From Halomonas sp. 328 (GTDB lineage Bacteria; Pseudomonadota; Gammaproteobacteria; Pseudomonadales; Halomonadaceae): a stretch of 64,000 nucleotides of DNA. A program made the translations under genes and the position numbers. Position 1 is the stretch's first letter. Every line of letters begins with the position of its first letter. The notes beneath the pieces are model-generated. The model saw only the letters and a program-made list of their open reading frames with translations. It was not told where the DNA came from and did not search any database. Positions 1 through 13,848 of this stretch are shown here, piece after piece. The stretch spans positions 62,001-126,000 of the forward strand of contig NZ_JADOTW010000010.1 in NCBI RefSeq assembly GCF_015645095.1. The letters run 5' to 3'.

Positions 1-1504
<1,504 letters not shown>

Positions 1505-1757
1505 AATAAGTCCGTGTGGATAAGCCTGAAGACGCCTGGGCGCCCGGCGCCGGGGCACCGTCGCAAAGAGGACCATTATAACGCAGTCGTCAAGGAACTT
1601 TCAGCGGGCCATCGGCGACCGCCGCTGTCGCAGGGAGATAAGCGGGTGAGAGCGCTGCACAGGGGGACGGCTAAAAGGCGGATAGCCCAAAGCCCGGAGA
1701 GTCTGATGGCTAGCCTCGGGAACAAGCTCGGCAAGGCTGGAGGCGAAGCTCGCAGGC
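1505..1757. other. Gap upstream of alaS, no gene seen
   Basis: About 250 bp between the alaS start and repeat A1. A TATAAT hexamer read on the minus strand near 1575 could be a -10 element for alaS, but no good -35 sits at the right distance. Open frames crossing this stretch are extensions of antisense shadows of alaS. I see no RNA gene here. Confidence 0.5.
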
Positions 1758-1934
1758 GGGGCTAACTGACTCGCTCCTCGACAGGACGAAACCCTGACGC
1801 TGCGCTCGCGACTGACGCGTCGGGCCGGACCGAGGTCCCTCTCGCCGCCCCTGGGCTCGACATCCCTGTCGATCCCACGCGAGTCGCTCGCTACTCGTCA
1901 GCGTCCTGTCGACGTCGCTTCGCTAGTTAGCCCC
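1758..1934 (-). repeat. Dispersed intergenic repeat, family A, copy A1
   Basis: A 177-bp element bounded by inverted ends: GGGGCTAACT (1758-1767) against AGTTAGCCCC (1925-1934), and further in CGACAGGACG (1779-1788) against CGTCCTGTCG (1902-1911). Inside is a hairpin TCGACA-TCCC-TGTCGA (1857-1872). Read on the minus strand it aligns almost throughout with copy A2 (12076-12266), and its inner part with the shorter A3 (47986-48098). Some differences between copies are paired across the stems. It carries no ORF worth calling. It looks like a MITE- or REP-like non-autonomous element or a structured transcribed spacer; the window cannot decide which. Confidence 0.85.
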
Positions 1935-1973
1935 GCTCTGCCGACGTTCGGCGCAGAAGAAGCACCAAGACGT

Positions 1974-2068
1974 TTACTCCTCGTCCTGCCAGGCCGTTTC
2001 GAGGGCATAACGCACCTGCTCGAAGCCGAAACCGCGGGTCGGATCAACAGCAGGAAGCACCTGCGCGT
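1974..2068 (-). repeat. Tandem, diverged second copy of the recX 3' end
   Basis: This 95-bp stretch repeats the last part of recX and the bases just after its stop (recX copy 2069 to about 2163). On the minus strand it encodes RGFGFEQVRYALETAWQDEE then a stop, against RGFSFEQVRYALERAWCEEE at the true recX end. The match continues past both stops (TAAACG...GGTGCTTC). It is out of frame with recX and could be read only as a 28-codon GTG-started fragment. It is best read as the scar of a duplication or of recombination with a diverged recX, not as a gene. Confidence 0.85.
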
Positions 2069-2545
2069 TTACTCTTCCTCGCACCAGGCCCTTTCGAGGG
2101 CATAACGCACCTGCTCGAAGCTGAAACCGCGCCCGGCCAGGAAGCGCTCCTGGCGGGCCCGCTCCTTGGGGGTCGCGGCGGGGCCGGCGAAGCGCCGGGC
2201 CAGGGTCGCGGCGGCCAGGGCGAACCAGTCGAGCTCGCCGGCGGCCTCGGCCTCGCCCAGGGCGGTGTCGACGGCCTCCCGGGAGAGGCCCCGCTGGCCC
2301 ATCTCGGCGCGCACCTTCAGGGGCCCCTGGCCCCGCGCCAGCCGCGAGCGCAGGAAGGCCTCGGCGAAGCGGGCATCGCTCTGCAAGCCCTGCTCGGCCA
2401 GGGCATCCAGGCACTCACCGATGGTCTCGGCAGAGTGCCCCTTGTTGGCCAGGCGCCCCTCCAGCTCGTGCCGCGAGTAGTCACGCCGGGCCAACAGGCG
2501 AATGGCATCCTCCCGGGGAGACGCGCGATCGGCATCCTCGGCCAT
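2069..2545 (-). CDS. recX: Regulatory protein RecX
   Basis: RecX binds RecA filaments and limits recombinase and coprotease activity. The 158-residue product has the family's usual size and its repeated three-helix segments: an N-terminal LLARRDYSRHELEGRL block, a middle EMGQRGLSREAVDTAL block and a C-terminal RGFSFEQVRYALERAW block. The start ATG lies 3 bp after the recA stop, so it is almost surely made from the recA transcript and induced with it in the SOS response. Oddly, its last ~30 codons are duplicated in diverged form immediately downstream (1974-2068), which suggests the 3' end has been reshuffled. Confidence 0.95.
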   Translation of the reverse strand: MAEDADRASPREDAIRLLARRDYSRHELEGRLANKGHSAETIGECLDALAEQGLQSDARFAEAFLRSRLARGQGPLKVRAEMGQRGLSREAVDTALGEAEAAGELDWFALAAATLARRFAGPAATPKERARQERFLAGRGFSFEQVRYALERAWCEEE

Positions 2546-2548
2546 GGT

Positions 2549-3616
2549 TTAGAGCAGGTCGCCCTCGCGGCCCGCCTCCGGTGCCTCGGCGACCTCGTCC
2601 GCTTCCTCCTCCGCCGGCGCCACATTGGCCAGCAGTTGGGCGCGGATCTGGCTCTCGATCTCTTCCATGGTGGCCGGGTTCTCCTCCAGGTACTGGGCGG
2701 CATTGGCCTTGCCCTGGCCGATCTTGTTGCCCTGGTAGCTGTACCAGGCGCCGGCCTTGTTCACCAGACCGCACTGCACGCCCAGGTCGATCACCTCGCC
2801 GGCGTGGTAGATGCCCTTGCCGTAGAGGATCTGGAACTCCGCCTGGCGGAAGGGCGGCGCCACCTTGTTCTTGACCACCTTGACCCGGGTCTCGTTGCCG
2901 GTCACCTCGTCGCCCTGCTTCACCGAGCCGGTGCGGCGGATGTCCAGGCGCACGCTGGCATAGAATTTCAGGGCGTTACCGCCGGTAGTGGTCTCGGGGT
3001 TACCGAACATCACGCCGATCTTCATGCGGATCTGGTTGATGAAGACCACCATGCAGTTGGCGTTCTTGATATGGCCGGTGACCTTGCGCAGGGCCTGGGA
3101 CATCAGGCGCGCCTGCAGGCCGACGTGGGAGTCACCCATCTCGCCCTCGATCTCGGCCCGCGGGGTCAGCGCCGCCACCGAGTCGATGATGATGACGTCG
3201 ACGCCACCGGAGCGCACCAGCATGTCGCAGATCTCCAGCGCCTGCTCGCCGGTGTCCGGCTGGGAGACCAGCAGATCATCCAGGTTGACGCCAAGCTTCT
3301 CGGCATAGCTGGGATCCAGGGCGTGCTCGGCGTCGATAAAGGCGCAGGTCTTGCCCTGCTTCTGGGCCTGGGCGATCACCGACAGGGTCAGGGTGGTCTT
3401 GCCCGAGGACTCGGGGCCGAAGATCTCCACCACCCGGCCATAGGGCAGGCCGCCGATGCCCAGCGCAATATCCAGGCCCAGGGAGCCGGTGGAAACCGAG
3501 GGCATCGCCACCCGCGGGGTGTCCCCCAGGCGCATCACGGTGCCCTTGCCGAACTGGCGCTCGATCTGACTGAGGGCGGCATTCAGCGCCTTGGAACGGT
3601 TGTCATCCTGAGCCAT
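2549..3616 (-). CDS. recA: Recombinase RecA
   Basis: ATP-dependent strand-exchange protein for homologous recombination, and coprotease for LexA cleavage. At 355 residues it has normal length. The P-loop GPESSGKTT is at residues 67-75 and the polymerisation start [19 protein letters not shown] is typical. I chose the ATG at 3616 because AAGGAGG precedes it at good spacing and the N-terminus then matches the family; an in-frame start 48 bp upstream would add an unrelated tail. A near-consensus LexA operator lies about 50 bp upstream (3666-3685), so SOS control is expected. recX follows after 3 bp. Confidence 0.99.
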   Translation of the reverse strand: MAQDDNRSKALNAALSQIERQFGKGTVMRLGDTPRVAMPSVSTGSLGLDIALGIGGLPYGRVVEIFGPESSGKTTLTLSVIAQAQKQGKTCAFIDAEHALDPSYAEKLGVNLDDLLVSQPDTGEQALEICDMLVRSGGVDVIIIDSVAALTPRAEIEGEMGDSHVGLQARLMSQALRKVTGHIKNANCMVVFINQIRMKIGVMFGNPETTTGGNALKFYASVRLDIRRTGSVKQGDEVTGNETRVKVVKNKVAPPFRQAEFQILYGKGIYHAGEVIDLGVQCGLVNKAGAWYSYQGNKIGQGKANAAQYLEENPATMEEIESQIRAQLLANVAPAEEEADEVAEAPEAGREGDLL

Positions 3617-3665
3617 GGTGGCCTCCTTGGGATCGATGGGGCGACGCCCAGGCGCCGCCGTCAAT

Positions 3666-3685
3666 TACTGTATGGTTGCCCAGTA
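3666..3685. promoter_or_regulatory. LexA (SOS) operator upstream of recA
   Basis: TACTGTATGGTTGCCCAGTA has perfect TACTG/CAGTA inverted ends and closely matches the gammaproteobacterial LexA box (TACTGT-N8-ACAGTA). It lies about 50 bp upstream of the recA start, between recA and pncC, where the recA promoter must be. One half-site base departs from ACAG (CCAG). Confidence 0.85.
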
Positions 3686-3710
3686 GTATGGCGAAAAAAT
3701 CGGCCCGCGC

Positions 3711-4229
3711 CTACTCCTCGAAGGCCTCGAGCCGTCGAATCAGTCCGATCAGGGCGATGCGCACCGCCTGCTCGCGCACCGCCCGACGGTCGCCGGGCAG
3801 CTGATGCCGCTCGGCTTGCTGGGCCTCGGCGCCCCCCCAGGCAAACCAGACGGTGCCCACCGGCTTGTCGACGCTGCCGCCGCCAGGGCCGGCCACCCCG
3901 CTGATGGCAACCCCCAGGGCAGCACCGCTATCACGACAGGCGCCGGCGGTCATGGCCTCCACCACCGGGCCACTCACGGCGCCATGACGCTCCAGCAGCG
4001 CTCCGGGCACCCCGAGCAGCCGTGCCTTGGCAGCGTTGGAGTAGGTCACGTAGCCGGTCTCGAAGTAGTCGGAGCTGCCGGCCACCGCAGTGATGGCGCT
4101 GGCCACGCCGCCACCGGTGCAGGACTCGGCGCAGGTGACGGCGATGCCCCGGGCGCGACACAGCTGCCCCAGGCGCTCGCTCAGGGTAAGCAGATCGAGA
4201 TTGGCGAGGTAGCGTCCGTGCTCGGACAT
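3711..4229 (-). CDS. pncC: Nicotinamide-nucleotide amidohydrolase PncC (CinA C-terminal-like)
   Basis: Deamidates NMN to nicotinate mononucleotide in pyridine nucleotide salvage. The 172-residue protein is the stand-alone CinA C-terminal domain: CAESCTGGGVASAITAVAGSS near the N-terminus, YSNAAKARLLGV in the middle, and a glycine-rich GVAGPGGG segment. The ATG at 4229 follows AGGAGG at ideal spacing; the longer frame upstream has no such site. It lies directly upstream of recA on the same strand, the classic cinA-recA order, and is divergent from mutS. Confidence 0.93.
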   Translation of the reverse strand: MSEHGRYLANLDLLTLSERLGQLCRARGIAVTCAESCTGGGVASAITAVAGSSDYFETGYVTYSNAAKARLLGVPGALLERHGAVSGPVVEAMTAGACRDSGAALGVAISGVAGPGGGSVDKPVGTVWFAWGGAEAQQAERHQLPGDRRAVREQAVRIALIGLIRRLEAFEE

Positions 4230-4259
4230 GGGAGCCTCCTGATTCAGATGCGATCGCTC

Positions 4260-4289
4260 CTGACGGAGCCACTGCCTGGGCGTTAGAAT
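4260..4289 (+). promoter_or_regulatory. Candidate sigma-70 promoter for mutS
   Basis: CTGACG (4260-4265), an 18-bp spacer and TAGAAT (4284-4289) lie about 45 bp upstream of the mutS start in the pncC/mutS divergent gap. The -10 is good and the -35 moderate. Confidence 0.45.
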
Positions 4290-4332
4290 ACTGCCTTTTG
4301 CCAGTGAGTGCAGAGCCTCAACAGGATCCCCG

Positions 4333-6897
4333 ATGTCACAGGCCAGCCCCACCCATACGCCGATGATGCAGCAGTTCCTGAAGATCAAGCGCGACCACCC
4401 CGACGTGCTGCTCTTCTACCGCATGGGCGACTTCTACGAGCTCTTCTATGAAGACGCCAAGCGCGCCGCGGCGCTGCTCGATATCACCCTGACCCAGCGC
4501 GGCCAGTCCGCCGGGGCGCCGATTCCCATGGCCGGGGTGCCCTATCACAGCGCCGAGGGCTATCTGGCGCGCCTGGTGGCCGCCGGGGAGTCGGTGGCGA
4601 TCTGCGAGCAGATCGGCGACCCGGCCACCAGCAAGGGGCCGGTAGAGCGCAAGGTGGTACGCATCGTCACCCCCGGCACCCTCTACGACGAGGCCCTGCT
4701 GGATGCCCGCCGCGACAACCTGCTGCTGGCCGTGCACCCGCGCCAGGGCCTCTGGGGCCTGGCCTGGCTGGAGCTCTCCAGCGGCCGCTTCGGGGTGCTG
4801 GAGGTGGAAGGCGAGGGCGAGATGCTCGCCGAGCTCCAGCGCCTCGACCCGGCGGAGGTGCTGGTGGGCGAGGACCTGGAGCTGCCGCCCCAGCTGGCCG
4901 AGCGCCGCGGCCTGCGCCGCCAGAGCGCCTGGCTCTTCGACGCCGAGAGCGCCCAGCGCATCCTCTGCGACCAGTTCGGCGTCCAGGACCTGCGCGGTTT
5001 CGGCTGCGCTCACCTGGAGACCGCCCTCACCGCCGCCGGGGTGCTGATCGACTATGCCCGGGACACCCAGCGCTCGCGGCTGCCCCATGTCACCGCCATC
5101 GGCGTGGAGAGCCGCGACGATGCCGTGGTGATCGACGCTGCCAGCCGCCGCAACCTGGAAATCGATATCAACCTGGGTGGCGGCACCGACAACACCCTGG
5201 CCAGCGTGCTCGACACCACCACCACCGCCATGGGCTCGCGGCTGCTCAAGCGCTGGCTCAATCGCCCGCTGCGCGATGCCACCCTGGTGACCCAGCGCCA
5301 GGCGGCGGTGACCCTGCTGCTGGAAGCGGAGGGCTACAGCGGACTGCGCGAGGCGCTCAAGCCGATCGGTGACTGCGAACGCATCCTCGCCCGGGTGGCT
5401 CTCTACAGCGCCCGCCCCCGGGACCTGGCGCGCCTGCGCGATGCCCTGATCGCCCTGCCGGAACTGGCCGCGGTCCTGACCGGCTACCCGGAGGGCTCCA
5501 GCCTGGACGAACTGAAGCGCCAGATTCGCCCCTACCCGGAGCTCGCCGACACCCTCGGCCGCGCCTTGGTGGAGAACCCGCCGGTGGTGATCCGCGACGG
5601 CGGGGTGATCGCCGAGGGCTTCGACGCCGAGCTTGACGAGCACCGCGGCCTGGCCGAACACGCCGGCGACTACCTGGTGCGACTGGAGACCCGGGAGCGG
5701 GAGCGCACCGGCCTGCCCGGCCTCAAGGTGGGCTATAACCGGGTCCACGGCTACTACATCGAGATTCCCCGGGCCCAGGCCAAGGAGGCCCCGGCGGACT
5801 ACATTCGCCGCCAGACCCTGAAGAATGCCGAACGCTTTATCATCCCCGAGCTCAAGGAGTTCGAGGACAAGGCGCTTTCCGCCAAGTCCCGGGCCCTGGC
5901 CCGGGAGAAGCTGCTCTACGACGGTCTGCTCGACACCCTCAACGCCGAGCTGGAAGCGCTCCAGGCCACCAGCCGCGCCCTGGCCGCCCTGGACGTGCTG
6001 ACCACCTTCGCCGAGCGCGCCGAGGCCCTGGACTTCACCCGCCCCACCCTGGAGGCCTCCCCAGGCCTGGAGATTCGCGGCGGCCGCCACCCGGTGGTGG
6101 AGCAGGTCTCCGACGGCCCCTTCGTACCCAATGACCTGGTCATGGATGACGAGCGCCGCATGCTGGTGATCACTGGCCCCAACATGGGCGGCAAGTCCAC
6201 CTATATGCGCCAGGCGGCACTGATCGCCCTGCTCGCCTATACCGGCAGCTTCGTGCCGGCGGCGGCGGCGCGACTCGGCCCGGTGGACCGCATCTTCACC
6301 CGCATCGGCTCTTCCGACGACCTGGCCGGCGGGCGCTCCACCTTCATGGTGGAGATGACCGAGACCGCCAATATCCTCCACAACGCCAGCGACCAGAGCC
6401 TGGTGCTGATGGACGAGATCGGCCGTGGCACCAGCACCTTCGACGGCCTGTCGCTGGCCTGGGCCAGCGCCGAGCACTTGACCCGCACCCGCGCCTTCAC
6501 CCTCTTTGCCACCCACTACTTCGAGATGACGGCCCTGGCGGAGCAGGCCGATGGCGTGGCCAACGTCCACCTGACGGCGGCGGAGCACAAGGAGGGTATC
6601 GTCTTTATGCACCGGGTGGAGGAAGGGCCGGCGAGCCAGAGCTATGGCCTGCAGGTGGCCCAACTGGCCGGGGTGCCCCAGGGGGTAATCGCCCGGGCCC
6701 GGGAGAAGCTCGCCCAGCTGGAGCAGCAGGAGGTGGATCAGCCCCGGCCCGCCACCGATGGCGCCACACCGCTGCAGAATGACCTCTTCGCCAGCGCCCC
6801 CCACCCCCTGGTGGAGGCCCTGGGAGGGCTCGACGTGGACGACCTCAGCCCCCGCCAGGCCCTGGAGCTGCTATATCAGTGGAAGAAGCGACTCTAG
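4333..6897 (+). CDS. mutS: DNA mismatch repair protein MutS
   Basis: Recognises base mismatches and small loops and recruits MutL. The 854 residues carry the mismatch-reading motif F34-Y-E36 in [11 protein letters not shown], the connector and lever domains, and the ABC-type ATPase: Walker [10 protein letters not shown] near residue 615 and the [18 protein letters not shown] signature/Walker B near residue 694. The C-terminus ends in a leucine-rich dimerisation tail ([14 protein letters not shown]). It is transcribed away from pncC-recA; fdxA follows after 189 bp with its own promoter, the arrangement seen in pseudomonads. Confidence 0.99.
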   Translation: MSQASPTHTPMMQQFLKIKRDHPDVLLFYRMGDFYELFYEDAKRAAALLDITLTQRGQSAGAPIPMAGVPYHSAEGYLARLVAAGESVAICEQIGDPATSKGPVERKVVRIVTPGTLYDEALLDARRDNLLLAVHPRQGLWGLAWLELSSGRFGVLEVEGEGEMLAELQRLDPAEVLVGEDLELPPQLAERRGLRRQSAWLFDAESAQRILCDQFGVQDLRGFGCAHLETALTAAGVLIDYARDTQRSRLPHVTAIGVESRDDAVVIDAASRRNLEIDINLGGGTDNTLASVLDTTTTAMGSRLLKRWLNRPLRDATLVTQRQAAVTLLLEAEGYSGLREALKPIGDCERILARVALYSARPRDLARLRDALIALPELAAVLTGYPEGSSLDELKRQIRPYPELADTLGRALVENPPVVIRDGGVIAEGFDAELDEHRGLAEHAGDYLVRLETRERERTGLPGLKVGYNRVHGYYIEIPRAQAKEAPADYIRRQTLKNAERFIIPELKEFEDKALSAKSRALAREKLLYDGLLDTLNAELEALQATSRALAALDVLTTFAERAEALDFTRPTLEASPGLEIRGGRHPVVEQVSDGPFVPNDLVMDDERRMLVITGPNMGGKSTYMRQAALIALLAYTGSFVPAAAARLGPVDRIFTRIGSSDDLAGGRSTFMVEMTETANILHNASDQSLVLMDEIGRGTSTFDGLSLAWASAEHLTRTRAFTLFATHYFEMTALAEQADGVANVHLTAAEHKEGIVFMHRVEEGPASQSYGLQVAQLAGVPQGVIARAREKLAQLEQQEVDQPRPATDGATPLQNDLFASAPHPLVEALGGLDVDDLSPRQALELLYQWKKRL

Positions 6898-6947
6898 GCC
6901 ATGTCCGAAAACTGGCTGCGATCGTCCCGTCAGCCGCTTGATGCGGC

Positions 6948-6976
6948 TTGCTGGCCTGGAAAGACGCCTCTAGAAT
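6948..6976 (+). promoter_or_regulatory. Candidate promoter of fdxA
   Basis: TTGCTG (6948-6953), 17 bp, TAGAAT (6971-6976), about 110 bp upstream of fdxA. A perfect TATAAT at 7000-7005 lies nearby but lacks a recognisable -35. The stretch 6971-7020 also repeats itself loosely (AATAGGGCGCCATTA and AATAGGGGCGCCGCTTA), so more than one start is possible. Confidence 0.45.
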
Positions 6977-7086
6977 AGGGCGCCATTAGAATGGCGACTT
7001 ATAATAGGGGCGCCGCTTATAACATTATTCATTAGTGCCTCGGTGGCCATGCGACCGCCGAGCCCCAACCGACCGAGGGGAAACCC

Positions 7087-7410
7087 ATGACATTCGTCGT
7101 CACCGAAAACTGCATCAAGTGCAAGTACACCGACTGCGTCGAAGTCTGCCCGGTGGACTGCTTCTATGAGGGCCCCAACTTCCTGGTGATTCACCCCGAC
7201 GAGTGCATCGACTGTGCCCTGTGCGAGCCGGAGTGCCCCGCCGAGGCGATCTTCTCCGAGGATGAGCTACCGGACGGCCAGCAGGCCTTTATCGAGCTCA
7301 ACGCCGAACTGGCGGAGGTCTGGCCGAATATTGCCGAGAAGAAGGACCCACTGCCCGACGCCGAGGCGTGGGACGGCAAGGATGGCAAGCTGGAGCTGCT
7401 GGAGCGCTGA
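7087..7410 (+). CDS. fdxA: 7Fe ferredoxin FdxA ([3Fe-4S][4Fe-4S])
   Basis: Small cytoplasmic electron carrier. The 107 residues start with [20 protein letters not shown] (Cys at 9, 12, 17, 21 and 25) and continue with [12 protein letters not shown]. This is the cysteine pattern of Azotobacter ferredoxin I-type proteins, which bind one [3Fe-4S] and one [4Fe-4S] cluster. A purine-rich GAGGGGAAA stretch precedes the ATG. mutS lies upstream and the RsmZ-like RNA is convergent downstream; in Pseudomonas aeruginosa fdxA is likewise next to rsmZ. Confidence 0.96.
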   Translation: MTFVVTENCIKCKYTDCVEVCPVDCFYEGPNFLVIHPDECIDCALCEPECPAEAIFSEDELPDGQQAFIELNAELAEVWPNIAEKKDPLPDAEAWDGKDGKLELLER

Positions 7411-7429
7411 GCTTAAGCCGCCTCCCCGA

Positions 7430-7474
7430 CAAACACCAAGACGCCGGCCCAGAGGGTCGGCGTCTTGGTGTTTG
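7430..7474 (+). terminator. Hairpin terminator after fdxA
   Basis: A perfect 17-bp stem, CAAACACCAAGACGCCG (7430-7446) with its complement (7458-7474), and an 11-nt loop, 20 bp after the fdxA stop. There is no long U-run beyond the stem, but its last bases are T-rich. It separates fdxA from the convergent small RNA. Confidence 0.75.
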
Positions 7475-7497
7475 TGCCCAAAGAGCGATACAGGCAT

Positions 7498-7673
7498 AAA
7501 AAAAAGGCGGCCCGAAGGCCGCCCGCTCCTAGCATTTCCTTGAACCGTTCCGTCGGTTCGACTCCCTTGGTGACGTCCGTGCCGAGAAACTCTTTCCCTC
7601 GCGTACCCGGCGCACCTGACTAGCATCCCGTGGCATCCTGCCGGAAAAGCACTCCCCGCTTTTCCAAATCCCG
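7498..7673 (-). ncRNA. rsmZ: CsrB/RsmZ-type regulatory RNA (CsrA/RsmA sponge)
   Basis: An RNA of about 175 nt that should titrate the translational repressor CsrA/RsmA. It contains 11 GGA motifs. Several are shown in hairpin loops: stem GGAAAAGC/GCTTTTCC with loop GGGGAGT (7643-7665), stem GAACCG/CGGTTC with loop ACGGAA (7542-7559), and GGC-AGGAT-GCC. It ends in a strong terminator (stem GGCGGCC, loop CGAA, then eight U; 7498-7523). A sigma-70 promoter lies immediately upstream, and a GacA-like site is centred about 180 bp before the start. The position next to fdxA matches rsmZ in Pseudomonas aeruginosa (between fdxA and rpoS). rpoS is absent here: eno follows instead. The 5' end is inferred from the promoter. 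Confidence 0.88.
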
Positions 7674-7678
7674 AGTTC

Positions 7679-7706
7679 ATTGTGGCAGTTTCGGCACACA
7701 TCTCAA
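7679..7706 (-). promoter_or_regulatory. Promoter of the RsmZ-like RNA
   Basis: On the minus strand TTGAGA (7701-7706), a 16-bp spacer and CACAAT (7679-7684) place the start near 7672. The -35 matches 5 of 6 consensus bases and the -10 matches 4 of 6. Confidence 0.65.
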
Positions 7707-7845
7707 GGCGCCGAAACGATCGCGGCCACCCCCATGGAGTGGCCGCAATATCGAAGAAAATAACTAAAAAACAGAAGGTTAGCTATTATTCCACGATAGG
7801 AGGCTGATCATTACTTGATCAACCGGGGCGACTTCCTCGCCTCCG

Positions 7846-7863
7846 TGTAAGTGATTTCCTACA
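7846..7863. promoter_or_regulatory. GacA-type upstream activating site for the small RNA
   Basis: TGTAAGTGATTTCCTACA is one base from the palindrome TGTAAG-N6-CTTACA bound by GacA/UvrY. Its centre lies about 180 bp upstream of the predicted RNA start, the distance known for rsmY/rsmZ genes. The site sits inside a larger inverted repeat (GGGCGAC 7826-7832, GTCGCCC 7870-7876) just after the eno stop. Confidence 0.8.
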
Positions 7864-7889
7864 CGAAATGTCGCCCTGGATGACACGCC

Positions 7890-9194
<1,305 letters not shown>

Positions 9195-9237
9195 TTAGTG
9201 AGTCAGCGTTGATTGAGTCGGTAGGTCACGGCTCCGC

Positions 9238-12015
<2,778 letters not shown>

Positions 12016-12075
12016 TCAGCCATTCCAACGGTGGTGACCCAGCGACTCAGCCGGCCTCGATGCGTGGGGCGGTGC

Positions 12076-12266
12076 GGGGCTGGCTAGCGAAGCGACGTCG
12101 CCAGGACGCTGACGAGAAGCGAGCGACTAGCGCGGGATCGACAGGGATGTCGATCCAGGACATGCGCGTCTGCGAGCGGCGAGAGGGACCTCGGTCCGGC
12201 CCGGCGCGTCAGTCACGAGCGCAGCGTCAGGGTTTCGTCCTGGCGAGGAGCGAGTCAGTCAGCCCC
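12076..12266 (+). repeat. Dispersed intergenic repeat, family A, copy A2
   Basis: A 191-bp element in the pyrG/gltD gap, in the opposite orientation to A1. Ends GGGGCTGGCT (12076-12085) and AGTCAGCCCC (12257-12266), and inner arms CGCCAGGACG (12099-12108) and CGTCCTGGCG (12236-12245), keep pairing although both arms differ from A1: an A-T pair there is a C-G pair here. Hairpin GGATCGACA-GGGA-TGTCGATCC (12135-12156) is perfect. The block GAGAGGGACCTCGGTCCGGC is shared with A1 and A3. Confidence 0.88.
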
Positions 12267-12353
12267 GCACCAGCCAGCGCCCCGCTAAGGCCTGTCACCA
12301 GAAAAGCCGCGGGGAACGTCAACCCCGCTCCACTCTCCAGCCAGTCGAGCAGC

Positions 12354-13844
<1,491 letters not shown>

Positions 13845-13848
13845 TCAC

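Noticed and set aside
1974-2414. 146-codon minus-strand frame overlapping recX and its duplicated end
   Set aside because: It reads recX in another frame for most of its length; only the last part is recX-like because of the duplicated 3' end.
4336-6804. 822-codon open frame opposite mutS
   Set aside because: Antisense shadow with no ribosome-binding site and biased composition; MutS is complete on the plus strand.
7267-7701. 144-codon minus-strand frame across the small RNA
   Set aside because: The region has the promoter, GGA hairpins and terminator of an RsmZ-type RNA; the frame has no ribosome-binding site and continues into antisense fdxA.
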